From NCBI GenBank assembly GCA_030762175.1, contig CM060834.1, positions 28,333,501 through 28,397,500 on the forward strand: 64,000 bases of DNA, read 5' to 3'. The notes under the pieces were generated by a model that was not told the origin of the DNA, ran no database searches, and saw nothing but the letters and a program-made list of their open reading frames with translations. A program made the position numbers and the translations under genes. The stretch comes from Metallyticus violacea (taxonomy: Eukaryota > Arthropoda > Insecta > Mantodea > Metallyticidae). How positions within the stretch are numbered: position 1 is the stretch's first letter; each line of letters opens with the position of its first letter. Positions 1 through 10,803 of this stretch are shown in pieces.

Positions 1-633
1 AAACGAAAGTAATGGCATACCGAGGTGAATACCCTTTAAGAAAAAAAAAAAAAAATAAAAGAACAAGTATCACACGTTCAAAATTTAGGTTGTAATATCA
101 CATATGAAGAAGATCAAGATGTGAATATAAAAATGCAAAAGTTCTAAGCTTATGTGGAACAATTAAAAATACTTTGCTAATCAAAGTGAGAAAAGACACA
201 CAATTAAGATTCTATACAACCATGGTCTTACCAGCTATTTTATGGTAGTAAGGCTTAAACTTTCATTTAAAAAAGAAGGAGAAGAGAATTAAATCCAAGC
301 AGCAGAAAGGCACTTTTTACAATATGTCAAAGTTGCACAAAAGAGGATCATATAAAAAATGAGGGTATAAGGAAAAAAAATTAGAAGTACAACCAATAAC
401 CAATATTTAAAACACTTAAAAAGAATAACAAAAGAATAATAAAAAATATGTTGCCTTATAACCCGAAAGGAAGAAGATCATTTGGAAGACTTAAAAAAAA
501 AAGTGGATAAAAACGAAAGTGTGAGATCGAAACAGGCAGGACCTAATCCTTGATGGAAGAAGAAGAAGAAGAAGAAGAAGAAGAAGAAGAAGAAGAAGAA
601 GAAGAAGAAGAAGAAGAAGAAGAAGAAGAAGAA
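1..633 (+). pseudogene. Non-LTR retrotransposon (LINE) 3' end, ORF2 C-terminus, with (GAA)n tail
   Basis: The plus strand encodes, across several frameshifts, the region after the reverse transcriptase palm of an insect LINE ORF2. I read TKVMAYRGEYPLR near the window edge, then EQVSHVQNLGCNITYEEDQD (about 82-140), and near the end YNPKGRRSFGRLKKK (about 455-505), which resembles the family pattern PKGRRxxGRPxKRW. The element ends in an uninterrupted (GAA)26 run at 556-633, which serves as its 3' tail. The body starts upstream of the window. Stops and indels make it a dead copy. The LINE remnant at 27040-27906 ends the same way and is probably the same family. The clade is not assigned. Confidence 0.82.
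556..633. repeat. (GAA)26 microsatellite, LINE tail
   Basis: Twenty-six perfect GAA units directly follow the LINE coding remnant and mark its 3' terminus. Confidence 0.97.
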
Positions 634-664
634 TTACAATCTTACAAAATACCTAATAATTTTT

Positions 665-1500
665 TTTCGACTTAGTTCCCTCGAAGTTGGACGCACTTTC
701 TCCGGGTTCGTGGTTCCCTCATGGATGTGCATTTCTTAGAGGTCTTCAAGATAATTGTTTACCTTCCGTATCTTTTCATTTCACTTAAATTAGTTTCCAG
801 CCTGGAAATTTTTGAGTTTCGGGAAATAATGGCAATCCGAGGGGGCGATATTAGGTGTATAAGGCGGATGCCGAAGCATTTAAAATCAACATTGGTCAAT
901 TTGACCTGAGCGGCTTCATTGCTTCGTCGCTTTGTCATGGAGAAACAAACCCTTCTTTTTGGCGTTTCCCGGATCTTTTCGCGCGATGGCTGTCATGGAA
1001 CGCATTTCGCTTTTTTCGGAGCCAGTCAGCCTAATGCGGTTCACTGTTTAGACCGCTGTTTCGTCCCCGGTATGTAGTAATAAATTCACATTTAGTCCAT
1101 AGTGACAAAATGCCTGAAAATATCGGTCGAAGTTCGTATGCAATTTCGCTTTTGCTAGAGAGTGGACAGACGCGGCACCCATCTTGTACAAAGTTACTTC
1201 GCGGGTAATTCATTATGTAAAATAAAATGAACCGCTCAGTTGAGATGCCCGTGACCTGTGCTAACTAGCGCACTTTCACTCGTCTGTCAGCCAAAACATT
1301 ATCATGAACTTTAAATATTATTTCTGGCCTCACATCTAAATTTCGAGCTCCAGGATATGATATATTTTTATGCTTGTTCGGCTACGCTTGAACTCATTTG
1401 CTCAAGTCTAATAGTTTCATAGGAAAAACATGCGTCACCCAATATAGATAAAAACCTCTCATGGATTTCCTTTGCTGTTTTTTCTTCCAGAAAAAAGAAT
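665..1500 (-). pseudogene. Decayed mariner-family transposase
   Basis: Read on the minus strand with frameshifts. The N-terminal helix-turn-helix region appears as LEEKTAKEIHERFLSILGDA (about 1500-1430). The linker motif CTRWVPRLSTL follows (about 1190-1155), then PGTKQRSKQ and LAPKKAKCVP, which match the mariner segment after the first catalytic Asp. HPPYTPNIAPSD (about 875-838) corresponds to the third catalytic Asp region, usually YSPDLAPxD. The stretch holding the second Asp is reduced to a damaged remnant (FLHDKATKQ). Typical mariner transposases are about 345 residues, so most of the gene is represented, but it is heavily mutated. No clear terminal inverted repeats were found. The HTH region resembles the copy at 46190-47060. 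Confidence 0.8.
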
Positions 1501-1706
1501 TGGATCACACCATGAATTCCAAATATGACATTTGGGTATCAACCTAATGAAAAGAAAGCGTACGATCACCTGTCTCTCTTTCTGCAGTACTGCACTCTCT
1601 CAATGATGTCGCAAGACGGAAATAGAGAACGCAGCGGTCTCGTGGTAAGTCCAGGGCCTCCATGGACCTTTGTGCTAAAATAATAATAATAACAATAATA
1701 CTTCCA

Positions 1707-1754
<48 letters not shown>

Positions 1755-2140
1755 GTTGTTGTTGATGATGTCTTTTGTAGATAGTCTTTTAAAGTCCTGC
1801 GAGATAGTGTATTCCCTTGTTGACATACGTTCTTCTCTGACAGATTTGACTATATGCGCAAGTGCCTCTTTGGACAAAGCTTTATATAGATTCTTCTTCT
1901 CAAAGATTGTGGCATCTAAAATGTAATGATAACGGTAATAAAACACGAATTAGTTCTCGATAGCACAATGAAGCATAAAATAACACAAATGTACGAATAT
2001 AGCCCAACCATAATATGGCGTTATTAACCGAGATGATTTTCTAAGCTTCGTGGAGCTATTAATCCACAAGAGATGTTAAACACACTAAAATTGGAATTTT
2101 CATTATAAACACATTTTTATTTGTGAACATATTAAGAAAA
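1501..2140. other. Non-genic stretch with (ATT)n and unassigned repeat-like sequence
   Basis: No gene is supported. An (ATT)16 run lies at 1707-1754, preceded by an AAT-rich patch at 1679-1700 so that the two can pair. The sequence at about 1620-1680 looks like a SINE-type 3' end next to the microsatellite. A minus-strand open frame (1566-1946) exists only because the ATT run reads as poly-Asn; its N-terminal half, about 60 residues at 1770-1946, is not recognised. Confidence 0.6.
1707..1754. repeat. (ATT)16 microsatellite
   Basis: Perfect ATT trinucleotide run continuing into a short GTT/GAT run to about 1770. Confidence 0.97.
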
Positions 2141-3026
2141 TATAGGGTATACACAAATGATTATAGCGGTGTTAACGTATTCTCCCTGGTGTACAAAATA
2201 ATTTTGAATCATAACTTAAATTGAAGAGTAGCTGTGGAAGTTTCAATTCTACATGTGCAGATATTCTTTTGTAGCCATGGTGACGAAATAAATAAAATCA
2301 GGCAACTCACGTGCAAAAACTTTTTTATGTCTTGGAAATCGCGAAACATAACCTAGTCCAGAGGGCGTATAGGCGAATATTTGGTTTTAACGCCCCTTCT
2401 GATAACACATTCGTATGTGATAGAATCAGATCCAAACATCAGGGTGTCTCTGTAAAAGAAAAAGCCCCGAACGACCGCGTGTATCAGATGAGAATGTGCC
2501 AGAACAGTTTTCGCGTGCAGTTCTAAAAATTCTGAGGGATGGGCGGGCGACTCGAGAACTAACAATTCCAATGGCAGTGTGGAAGGTGTTAAGAAAATAT
2601 CTCCAACAGAGGCCATATCGTCTATAATTGTTAAAGGCAAAATTTCCTCATCTTCGGATTGGTTGTCATGGTCCGGACGCCTTGGCTTTTCTCCATTGGC
2701 CTCCGAGGTCCCCAGATCTGACCCCTCTTTGCCCCTTATACCCCTTGTGAGGGTACATAAAGATTGGTATAAATGCTACCGCTACCTGAGGATTATTGCA
2801 GCAGGGATCAGTTACACCAGACATGCTAACATCGTGTGACAAAAACTGGACTACCGGCTGGATGTATGCCGTGTCACAAATGGATCTCATATCAAATACT
2901 TGTAATTTGTGTTATGGTAACTTCCACAGTTTTTCTTCAATTTAAGCTACGATTCAAAATTATATTGTGTACCACAAAGAAAATTATGAGTTTAAAACCG
3001 GTGTAATTATTTGTGTACACCCTGTA
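2141..3026 (+). mobile_element. Tc-like DNA transposon, internally deleted, with about 105-bp terminal inverted repeats
   Basis: The ends are inverted copies: 2141-2245 reads TATAGGGTATACACAAAT onward, and the reverse complement of about 2922-3026 reads TACAGGGTGTACACAAAT onward. Similarity continues about 105 bp, through the segment around GTGTACAAAATAATTTTGAA. TA dinucleotides at the tips are probably the target duplication. Inside, the plus strand encodes an HTH-type piece (ERPRVSDENV, about 2470-2500), then WPPRSPDLTPLC (about 2689-2724) and a C-terminal LDYRLDVCRVTNGSHIKYL ending in a stop (about 2848-2905). These match the N- and C-terminal parts of insect Tc3-like transposases, with most of the catalytic core missing. 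This is a non-autonomous deletion derivative. Confidence 0.85.
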
Positions 3027-4204
3027 CACATAAAATATCATATAACTTTAACTATGATCTAATTACATGATTTCCACACAGTATTAGTTATCTTTAGAAA
3101 CTTATAAGAGTGTTGTAATAAAGGCGCTGTCAAATTACCTGACGCTATTCCCCTAGAACCTTAGCTTTTTAAATTTTGTACAAAATGTTAATATTAAGTA
3201 ATATACATGTAATAAATGCATCATTTACAGTTTTTGAGACAAAAAATGTAAGCCTAGAAGCAACATTTTTTTGTCAGCTTGCATGCATATAAATATTCCA
3301 TCTATTGTTCTGTTTTTTCCAAGTGAGAATAACTGCACTTGCTAGCAGTTTCTTCCAAAGTGATAATACCAAGTTTTCTTACCTGGAGCAATTCTAAGGA
3401 GGAAGTTCTCTCTCGCTCTTTCAAGGGGAACCCACTGGAACGAATCTTTCTGCATTCAACTTTTCAATGATGGAACGTGCAGTTCAAATTGCTGTCATGA
3501 CCCTAACAGTAGCTCTCAATCAGTTTGAAACACTGCATCCACAGCTTGAGATTGAGGGTTGTTTGTAATTTTCGGCGCTGCAGGGCTAGAAGAATCTTTA
3601 TTGTATTGTAGCTCCTGCATTCACGTATTCTAGAAGTTGGTATCTTTCTGCATGTTGAGGTTCGCTGGAAGAATCAAAGGTATACGTATATGCCTATTTT
3701 AACTCTGATCTGTAATGGAATATTTTCATTGTTGCTAAAAATGCTATATCTTATTTATTAGCATTGGCATTATAAAAATATCACGAAAGTTACATACTCT
3801 TGTAGGTTAAAGTACACCGCGGTCCAGCCAAGAGTTCACCGGCAAAGTGAGGAGAACGTTAACGGAAAATCCGCCGACAGTCACACGCTCATTTGCTCCC
3901 TCACATAAATATATTAAATGTTAATTAATTGTATTTAGTAAGTAAGCATTAATCAATAATTTATCTTTATTTTAGGCAAATTTTTCACTAAATGATATAA
4001 TACCTGTTTTGGTTCAAATCTGACATCTATGAAGAAAGTTTTCTAATATTCATTGCTAATCCCTAATTTGTTTTCATTGATTACTCTTTTGATTTCATTC
4101 GTGTCAAATGACGACTTATAAGGAATTAGGCCAATATTAGCTCGCATAGCTTCAAGTATCCTTCTTTTATGCTTAAGCTTCAAGCCATTCTTTTGTGACT
4201 CTTT
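3027..4204. other. No recognisable feature
   Basis: AT-rich, no supported coding or RNA gene. The segment 3310-3680 is less AT-rich than its surroundings and may be an unrecognised old element, but no motif was found on either strand. Confidence 0.5.
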
Positions 4205-4470
4205 TTACGCAAAATTTATTTACTTATTTTAAACATATAGTACGAAGTTGATAGTATAGACTCTATAAAGTCCATCACGCTTAATTGCCTAAACTAAGCA
4301 AATTGCTCACCAAATTGAATAACATTTAATAAAAATTAATATAAAATACAAATTGGGTCTAACTAATTAATTAAATTTAATAATTTATGGGTTACAGTGT
4401 GAAATTTGGGGAACAAAATTAGAGTTCTTGCAATCTATAAGTATCACAAAAGAGAAACCACGTTTTATGA

Positions 4471-4489
4471 TGATGATGATGATGATGAT
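4471..4489. repeat. Short (GAT)n microsatellite inside repeat copy 1
   Basis: It occupies the same place as the (ATT)n(GTT)n run in the second copy at 36712-36764, so the slot is conserved while the motif changed. Confidence 0.8.
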
Positions 4490-5449
4490 AATTTTATTAT
4501 TGATATTAAAAAATTAATAGTATACTATTAATTAAATGAAATATATAGCCATTGATAGACCAACATATACTGTGTGAGTATTTTTAAATATAACCATGCT
4601 TATGAGCTGACTCCTCGATATCTTTACGAGTTACATTGTGTATTTAAGATGTTCATATGTTTCAATAAAACAAAAACATTTTACTGTTCAGAAATAATTA
4701 CAATGCACAAAGCAAATATACACAATCGAAAGTTACATCGATTTTCATGGACTTTGAAATTTAATTTAAAATATTATTGCAGTAAAAATATGTTAAGCAA
4801 AGTTTTCTGCAGGTTATTAACTAATTACAGAGCGCTCTTACATATAAATATAACTCTCTCACACATTAGATTAATATTTCACATTAGCTATTTTCACGAA
4901 GAATTTGTTGTTACATATAAAACATATGCATCGTTTATATGCTGGATTAATTTGTCCTTTTATTTTAAGACAATAGAGGGAAAATTAAACCTAAGAGATT
5001 TTAAACTTCAGTTTTCGAGTATATCCCTACTCCTAATGATTCAATTTCCCTAATTTTCGGAAACGATTTTTCTAATTTTATTTAAATGATATATTTCAAA
5101 TTTTGTTGTGAAGAAACAAATATTAGTGCCGCTAGAACGATTTTTAAGTTTAGGTTTCATGTAAAACTCCCATCCTAATAGTTTGAATTCATTGATTTTC
5201 AGAAAATATTTTATTTAATTTGAAAGGCATGAACTTTAAAATTTTTTAAATTTGCGTTTGCTATAACAATTTTTCAACAATTTAAAAAATGTTCGCTCTT
5301 GGTTAAACCCAAACCCCAATGGTTCAAATTTGCTGATTAACGAACTGGACGAATCGTTTATTATCGTTTATTCATATAACCACTTATATGGTAAATTTAG
5401 TTGAGAAAAAACAAAAGTTGTTACCGCTAGAGCTTGACACGCGCGCACC

Positions 5450-5482
<33 letters not shown>

Positions 5483-5500
5483 ACTCACTCACTCACTCAG
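5450..5500. repeat. (TC)n and (CACT)n microsatellite at the end of repeat copy 1
   Basis: TC dinucleotides interrupted by one TG, followed by five CACT-like units, directly adjoin the GCTAGAGC terminus. Confidence 0.9.
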
Positions 5501-6265
5501 AAGTATGGTGATTACTAATCTGTGACATTTTCTTAGTGCTTTATAGTTTTCTGCTTTTCTAGTTATTATTTTAATTACATATAAACATTATTTTTATAAT
5601 TATCTGTCTCTTCCGGTGCCTAGTAGGTACAATCAATGGAGATGGAAATTTGGAAATATTGTTCAAAACGAATTCTATTATATTGTCACAATAGCTAAAA
5701 AATAATAATAAATAGCAATAAAAAATAAAATACATGTTTTACGGGTAAGATTTTAACCTTCGAAATTCGTTAAAAAGGTTACAAAATGTAGACATAAATT
5801 TCATAAATAATTTTCTTTAAGAGATTGGTCTCAAAAATGATTACTACCTAAATTGTGCCTCAATTCATGTTTATAATTTATTAAACATAATAATCTGCAT
5901 AGCAATGCTTCCGAAATTAAATTAAATATCAATTTCATGTACATGAACGAATGAGCAGAATGGAAATATGTATGACTTTCCTTATTCATTAGAATTTTTT
6001 GTGATGAACAGAACAAAACGCTACAAGATAATCAGCATCACTACGTTTTATCAATTATTTTTCAGACATAAGTTCTAGATTTTCCTTTTATAAGTCTTGC
6101 AACGTCAGTCTTTTGTGTATCAATGGTAGCGACGCCACGTAACAAATCCAAGAATCAAATACGCTGTGTGTTTGTTAGTAGCGGTCTTCAACTGTTTTTC
6201 TGCGCATGTTTTAATAGCTACTTTCAATTGTTTGTTTATTGTTGAATGCGAAACAAACGACGTCA
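5501..6265. other. No recognisable feature
   Basis: AT-rich DNA without a supported gene. It runs directly into the HTH-like fragment that starts near 6270. Confidence 0.5.
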
Positions 6266-6269
6266 GTTT

Positions 6270-6433
6270 GTAAGATGGTACAGTGTGGAAGTGCAGAATA
6301 CCTTGAAATGTTACTTATTTATGGTGAATCTCATCTTAATGTAGCTGCAATGACTTTAAATCTATCGAAAAAGGTTCCCAAACATAGTGCACGTATCCCA
6401 GAACGTTCATTAATCCGTCGACTGTCTATGTAA
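6270..6433 (+). pseudogene. N-terminal HTH-like fragment of a Tc-type transposase (DUF4817-like)
   Basis: The open frame reads SAEYLEMLLIYGESHLNVAA and then a basic stretch to a stop. This resembles the DUF4817 N-terminal helix-turn-helix module of insect Tc3-like transposases, whose typical form is YxDMxxxYGExxxNxxxAxxxY followed by a proline/arginine-rich segment. Only about 50 residues remain; no catalytic domain follows. A GTAAGT lies just after the stop codon region (6430-6435), so a spliced short host protein is not excluded, but the fragment explanation is simpler. Confidence 0.55.
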
Positions 6434-6619
6434 GTAACTGTGAATAGTTTCATTAAACTACATAATATTTTCTGTTTATATTATATATTAACAATCTCTT
6501 AATGTTTAATGTATGTTGGTAAAATCTGTTAAATTTCGTTTCGTTCGTTAAGCAAGTGCAGAAGCTGCAGATTAAGAGGAAGTAGTTATAAAAGTGTACA
6601 AAATAAATTAGAATTTATA

Positions 6620-6850
6620 ATGTTTTTACCACCGCCGTAGACTGCAGTAGCATCCACGCTTCCCACGCTGCTGGTCCAGGTTCGATTCTCAGTTGGGTTA
6701 GTTTCCCGAGTTTTTTTTTTTTTTTTTTCCAGTGTTTTAGATGAATTCCAGGGTACTTAGGCCCAAAGTCTCCCGAACTCATTCGGCCAATCACCTGTTT
6801 TCCTTCACAATAATGCATCTTCAGTTCGCGGTGCCCTTTCATTAAAAATA
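6620..6850 (+). mobile_element. tRNA-derived SINE-like unit with internal T-tract
   Basis: A tRNA-like B-box (GGTTCGATTCT, about 6679-6689) sits about 55 bp downstream of a plausible A-box region. A 19-20-nt T-tract at about 6711-6730 and a non-tRNA body follow. No second close copy was identified in the window, so the SINE call rests on this architecture. Confidence 0.5.
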
Positions 6851-6889
6851 CTACTAATAATGTTTTAGTATGATTGTAAGAGTCTTTAA

Positions 6890-7085
6890 TGCTGACTAAT
6901 GCTGCCGCGCATGACCGAGGTCATTAAGTCACAGAGTCGTAAGCAAAAGTCTGGTGTTAGACTCCGTCAAGACCATATTTTTTCCAGGTTTTCCTCAGTG
7001 CTCATAAACGGTAAATATCCTAAATTTATCGATTCATCTCACCTTGTTCATGTGTGACTATGGTTATAAGACCTGATTCAGTAAT
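6890..7085 (+). mobile_element. tRNA-derived SINE-like unit, same body as the one at 11325-11560
   Basis: The body downstream of the tRNA-like head (CTCATAAACGGTAAATATCC, then a segment with ATCTCACC) matches the arrangement in the unit at 11325-11560. The A/B-box region at 6905-6980 is degraded. It is an old copy. Confidence 0.5.
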
Positions 7086-8375
7086 GCTGTCATTATGACG
7101 TAAATGGAATAGTGACATCATTTATGGAAGCTCTACTGCTGTGACGTCACATCTGCTAGGAGCAGGCTTTATTATAACCATGCCTGTAACGAATGCCTCA
7201 GAAGTCAAAGCGGGCATTAAAAAACTATTTAAAAATGCTGACTCTTGCAATGAGAGACAATGGTTTTTAGATAGATCTGTACAACTTTTGGGAGTTTACA
7301 AATGAAATCTGCTCAAGGGACTAGAGTATTTCACATAAAAGCATAGTCGTACTGTTGGACCCCAGCGAGATTATTACTGCATTGTTGAGAACATAATATA
7401 AACTTTTTGATAAACGTTTAGCATGGTTAATTCTTATTTCAAGTCGCGGTGAGGTGCAATATTTTCTGAGCGAGTAGATATGGGGTATAGCTTAAAAACT
7501 ATAATGACCAAAGCGGAGTTTCAGAGCGGAAGTGCACACTGTTGCCGCACAGGAAGTGGGAGGAAGGTTTAATGCAGTTTGTCCGCAGTTTAGGAAAATG
7601 CCGCTTACGACACCCCAGCAATTGTTCTACCACACCCCCCTCCTCCCAATTCCATCTCGCATAATGGCCGCGATAAATTCACTTTATTGGCCCATGGGTA
7701 TGAAAATACCCTGCCGTTTTGATCCTGTTCCAGCACTCGATCAAGCGGTGCAGCCTCATCAAACGGAGCTTCTGGAAATTTCCAGATATTGGATCTGCTA
7801 GCCTTTGGATAGATTAGGGTGTTATCTCTTGGTTGACAGGTAAATATGTTGTTCAATCTTAACATAGTTAATAAGGAAATGAGAGCTTGTGTGTTACAGC
7901 AAAACTCGACACTTTTCCTTCATCATATCATAGGGTGTATCCTCTGTACACTGATGGGGCAACTTTTGGACTGGGACAGGGTAGGCCGAACCTTCATTCC
8001 CATTCGCTTGTTTCTTAAACTTTTAAATGTTGCTTTGTTAACCCCAAACGTTCATTTACCATTTAATTAATGTTGTTGTTATGTATTTTCTACTCCCTTG
8101 AGTGAGCTGCCGCTTCTTCGAAGTCATGTTTCACACTGAGTATGTGATTGTAGTTCTCCACCAGGAAATTGCCTTGTACAGAAGCGAAGTTGTGCGTGTG
8201 ACATCATGGCTGCCATGGTTACGAGTGAGATTATTTATTCCAAGCCTGTGAAGTTGGTTCGTGAGACCCGTGAGAGCAGGGCGTAAAGCCAGAGCTCTCG
8301 ATACAGAAACTTTATTGCGCTTTATTTAAAACAGTAATTTCAACTTATTATATGTGTTAAGTGTATCTTGTATGT
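7086..8375. other. No supported gene; moderately GC-rich patch at 7530-7830
   Basis: The patch contains overlapping open frames on both strands (7532-7801 plus, 7605-7865 minus), neither with a recognisable motif. The paired frames show only local stop scarcity. Nothing else was recognised. Confidence 0.45.
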
Positions 8376-8639
8376 ACCAGGTGATTCAGAGTGAATGCGA
8401 CCATCTCTCACATAATGCAGATCCCTGAAAATGAAACACAACTTTAAAAAAAATACGAACATCCGGACTGCCTCGATCCAACACAAGGATTTAAAGACAC
8501 GTGCTGTGGTTGGTGCAAGGTTCACCTGAATACCCAACTCAGCAAATCTCAGTCACATTTTACTTCAAATAATTTAGCACTACAACACTGGAAGATTACA
8601 TCGCTTGCACTGAAACCCAAGTACCAGCTGCACAAATAT

Positions 8640-9560
8640 ACAATACAATTGTTCAAAGTGTCCACCTCCCACTTCTAGGCAGCATTGACAACGTCTCATC
8701 ATTGATTGCTTCACCCTGTCAAAAATGCCTGACATGTGACGTATGTGTCACAGGCTGCTTCTATTCTTGGTTGAAGATTTTCCACTCGATCAACATGCTC
8801 TTCATATACTCTGTACATGTCTCCAGAAGAATACATCAGGTGATCTGGCAGGCCACGCAATCGGACCGTATTTGCCTATCCATCGATCTCCAAAAGCAGC
8901 AGTAAGGTGCTGCTGTGCTACTTGATTGCGGTGTGGGGATGCACCATCGTGCTGAAACCACATTTGCTGTCATACATTCAGAGGTGCGTTCTCCACCAGT
9001 CCTGGTAATGTGTTCAACAAGACGTCATGGTAAACAAGTGTTGGCAGAACGCCAGGGCCAATCATAGGAACAGAAACAATTCCACACCACACATTAAGGA
9101 CAAACCGAGCATGTGGGTTCTCCTCAGCTCATTGTGCACATTAAATGCACCAACTGTGTGAGGGTAGTTCCATCACTAAATAAAATCAGATTGATAAAAA
9201 GGGTTGCCTCCTCATCCTATTTTAAAACCCATTGGGAATAGGTTACCCTCCAAAGATAGCCCGCTGCTGTCAAATGCTGCACAGGTTGTTTATGGTATGG
9301 ATACCGTTGCTAGTCATTAAGTATAGACATATGGTGCTTTGATTTACTACAACTGTGCTGACTGCTCGTTGATGAATTTTGTCGTACCTGCTCCAAGATG
9401 TCCATTTCCATATATGTTGTGACAGGATGCTTCGTTCTGCTTATGAAATGTGTCTGTGGTTGTAATGCTCCTGAATCATGTAGTCGTTGAAACGGTCGCG
9501 CGTATATGGAATGATGCGGCTGCGTGCGCAAAAGATACTTCACTGCGTACAACGGCGCTG
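8640..9560 (-). pseudogene. Tc3-like transposase remnant (HTH plus DDE domain)
   Basis: Minus strand, frameshifted. The N-terminal part has DILEQVRQNSSTSSQ (about 9420-9360), an HTH-like repeat-binding module. The catalytic part has WFQHDGASPHRNQ (about 8963-8925), the second-Asp motif of Tc-type DDE transposases, followed by FGDRWIGKYGPIAWPARSPD, the region before the third acidic residue. The C-terminus reads CCLEVGGGHFEQL (about 8686-8648). The Leu-Trp-Gly segment after RSPD is shortened by a small deletion (RSPDVFFW). Stops in the middle show it is inactive. Confidence 0.82.
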
Positions 9561-9935
9561 CCTCTCTTCCATTTTCATAGCAGCCCCATCCACAAAAACC
9601 GTGTTAGTCATTTCGCTTACAGAATCCTTTGCCATGTTCTCTTACCCCAAAGAGCAGGCAGTAACTAAACTTGCCCTTACCCGCAGTACAAATACTCGAG
9701 CGGTAGAGCTTTAGTGCTGAGCTACAACGGGGAGAGTCTAACTCGCCAGTCCCAAAGGGGAGATTGCGTGACCGCATGTAAAAGTGCAAATATTGCATGT
9801 ATTAACTTTTTAATAAATGTAATGTAACCTACATTACCTGTCCTCTGTAACTTTCTGATTGCAATACGTTTTTCCTTACTACAAAAATGAGTTTTTCACC
9901 TTTTACCACCCATTGTCTTACTGGAATTTCCAACT

Positions 9936-10270
9936 AACCTTAACGCTAACCTCGGGTAAATCCTAGAAACCAGTGAACCCAGTGGTTTGCGGCAGCTCGC
10001 TACGGCCTGACGGTCTACCCTTACCTCCTTTTTGTAAATATAAGTTGATAGCGGCGAATAAATCTCTGTAATTTGTAGCACACGTTTGTTATTGGAGTTC
10101 ACAATTAATGTATATATACGCACACTCTAATCTTAACGCTAACCTCGGATAAATCATGGAAGCCGGTGAACCCAGTGATTTTGTGCGGCTCACTAGGGCC
10201 TGACGGCCTGAGCTCGCCTCCCTTTTTAAATACAAGTTGATGGGGGCGGGTAAATCACTGTAACGGGGGC
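9936..10270. repeat. Tandem duplication of an about 140-bp unit, period about 192 bp
   Basis: Unit 1 (9936-10073) and unit 2 (10128-10270) share CTTAACGCTAACCTCGG, GTGAACCCAGTG, GGCCTGACGG and ACAAGTTGATRGSGGCG-like blocks in order. They give two overlapping minus-strand frames whose products both contain YPRLALRL, which reflects the duplication and not a protein family. Confidence 0.8.
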
Positions 10271-10395
10271 AAATTTTCTTTGTTTGCAGCAGAAAAAAAA
10301 TCGTACATATCAATTTATAGTTCATTATGTGCGTGGTACAATGTTAGGGAGTAAAATGATTGTAATGGTGGCAATTCTCCTTTAACTTCGGCAGG

Positions 10396-10420
10396 AAAAA
10401 AAAAAAAAAAAAAAAAAAAA
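10396..10420. repeat. A25 homopolymer next to tRNA-like sequence
   Basis: A 25-nt A run; on the minus strand it is a T run directly downstream of the tRNA-like unit, as at the tail of a Pol III transcript or SINE. Confidence 0.95.
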
Positions 10421-10493
10421 CGATATGTGAGAATTTGAACCCACTATGTTCACAAGTATAACATGACTCTCTAACTGTCTGAGCTGTTATGCC
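10421..10493 (-). mobile_element. tRNA-like SINE head or tRNA pseudogene
   Basis: On the minus strand a 73-nt stretch begins GGCATAACAGCTCAG. It has an anticodon-arm-like pairing of ATGTT with AACAT and a T-arm GTGGGTTCAAATTCTCAC with a good B-box. The acceptor ends do not pair well (GGCATAA versus ATATCG), so a functional tRNA is unlikely. Confidence 0.55.
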
Positions 10494-10777
10494 GTTGTGC
10501 TTAAGTACTTTATTATCTTGAAAGTCGCACTACCTTCGGCTTTCTCCGATATCGCTCCGGAGTGGCTCGGTACTGCAGCTCTACCGCTCGAGAATTTGTA
10601 CAGCGGGTAAGGAAAACTAACAAATCGTAGTATGTGAACAGTTAACCGCGAAGTAGCTTTGTTGCTAGGAAAGGTCTGTGTTATTCACATGTGATGGTAC
10701 ACACTAACTCCTGCGCCGCCACAGTCGGGACCATTAATTCCTTGTATCTCTGGTACAGATGCAGTCTGAACGCTGCA

Positions 10778-10803
10778 TTTTTTTTTTTTTTTTTTTTTTT
10801 TTT
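10778..10803. repeat. T26 homopolymer
   Basis: A 26-nt T run just inside the right end of the large Tc-like element, probably the tail of an inserted retroposed sequence on the minus strand. Confidence 0.95.

Larger units (their letters stand above)
4205..5500 (+). repeat. Dispersed repeat family R1.2, copy 1, with about 140-bp tandem units and microsatellite end
   Basis: This segment aligns along nearly its whole length with 36485-37650 in the same orientation. Shared landmarks include the segment with CTTGCAATCTA, a trinucleotide run (GAT here, ATT there), TTAATTAAATGAAATATAT, and the distal part made of tandem units that each start near CTAGAGCGATTTTTAAGTTT. Unit starts here fall at about 4992, 5132, 5262 and 5428. 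It ends after GCTAGAGC in a (TC)n/(CACT)n microsatellite (about 5450-5500). No terminal inverted repeat or transposase was seen. The 159-residue open frame at 4574-5053 is not kept open in copy 2. Confidence 0.8.
9661..10621. repeat. Nested inverted-repeat unit (about 960 bp, arms about 80-110 bp)
   Basis: The left arm at 9661-9765 and the reverse complement of 10525-10621 share CTCGAGCGGTAGAGCT and flanking blocks (TTACCCGC, GTACAAAT), with several substitutions. The unit lies inside the larger Tc-like element between its transposase remnant and its right end. No transposase is encoded within it. It is best read as a MITE or foldback element inserted later. Confidence 0.65.

Noticed and set aside
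903..1244. MITE suggested by CTGAGCGG near 903 and CCGCTCAG near 1231
   Set aside because: Mariner coding similarity runs across both sites, so the short inverted match is coincidental.
1566..1946. 126-codon minus-strand frame with poly-Asn
   Set aside because: Most of it is an ATT microsatellite; the rest shows no motif.
2353..2640. Minus-strand 95-codon frame
   Set aside because: It is the shadow of the Tc-like transposase remnant on the plus strand.
4574..5053. 159-codon open frame
   Set aside because: It lies inside the R1.2 repeat; the aligned frame in the second copy (36.8 kb) has a stop within the first dozen codons, so it is not conserved as protein.
6430..6436. Splice donor after the HTH-like fragment
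   Set aside because: GTAAGT occurs at the stop codon, but no acceptor or downstream exon was found and the fragment fits a transposase relic.
9896..10325. Two similar 75-78 codon minus-strand frames as a gene pair
   Set aside because: Their similarity comes from the tandem DNA duplication and both depend on AT-rich flanks for start and stop.
10421..10493. Functional tRNA gene on the minus strand
   Set aside because: The acceptor stem does not pair and a poly-T tract replaces a normal 3' end.
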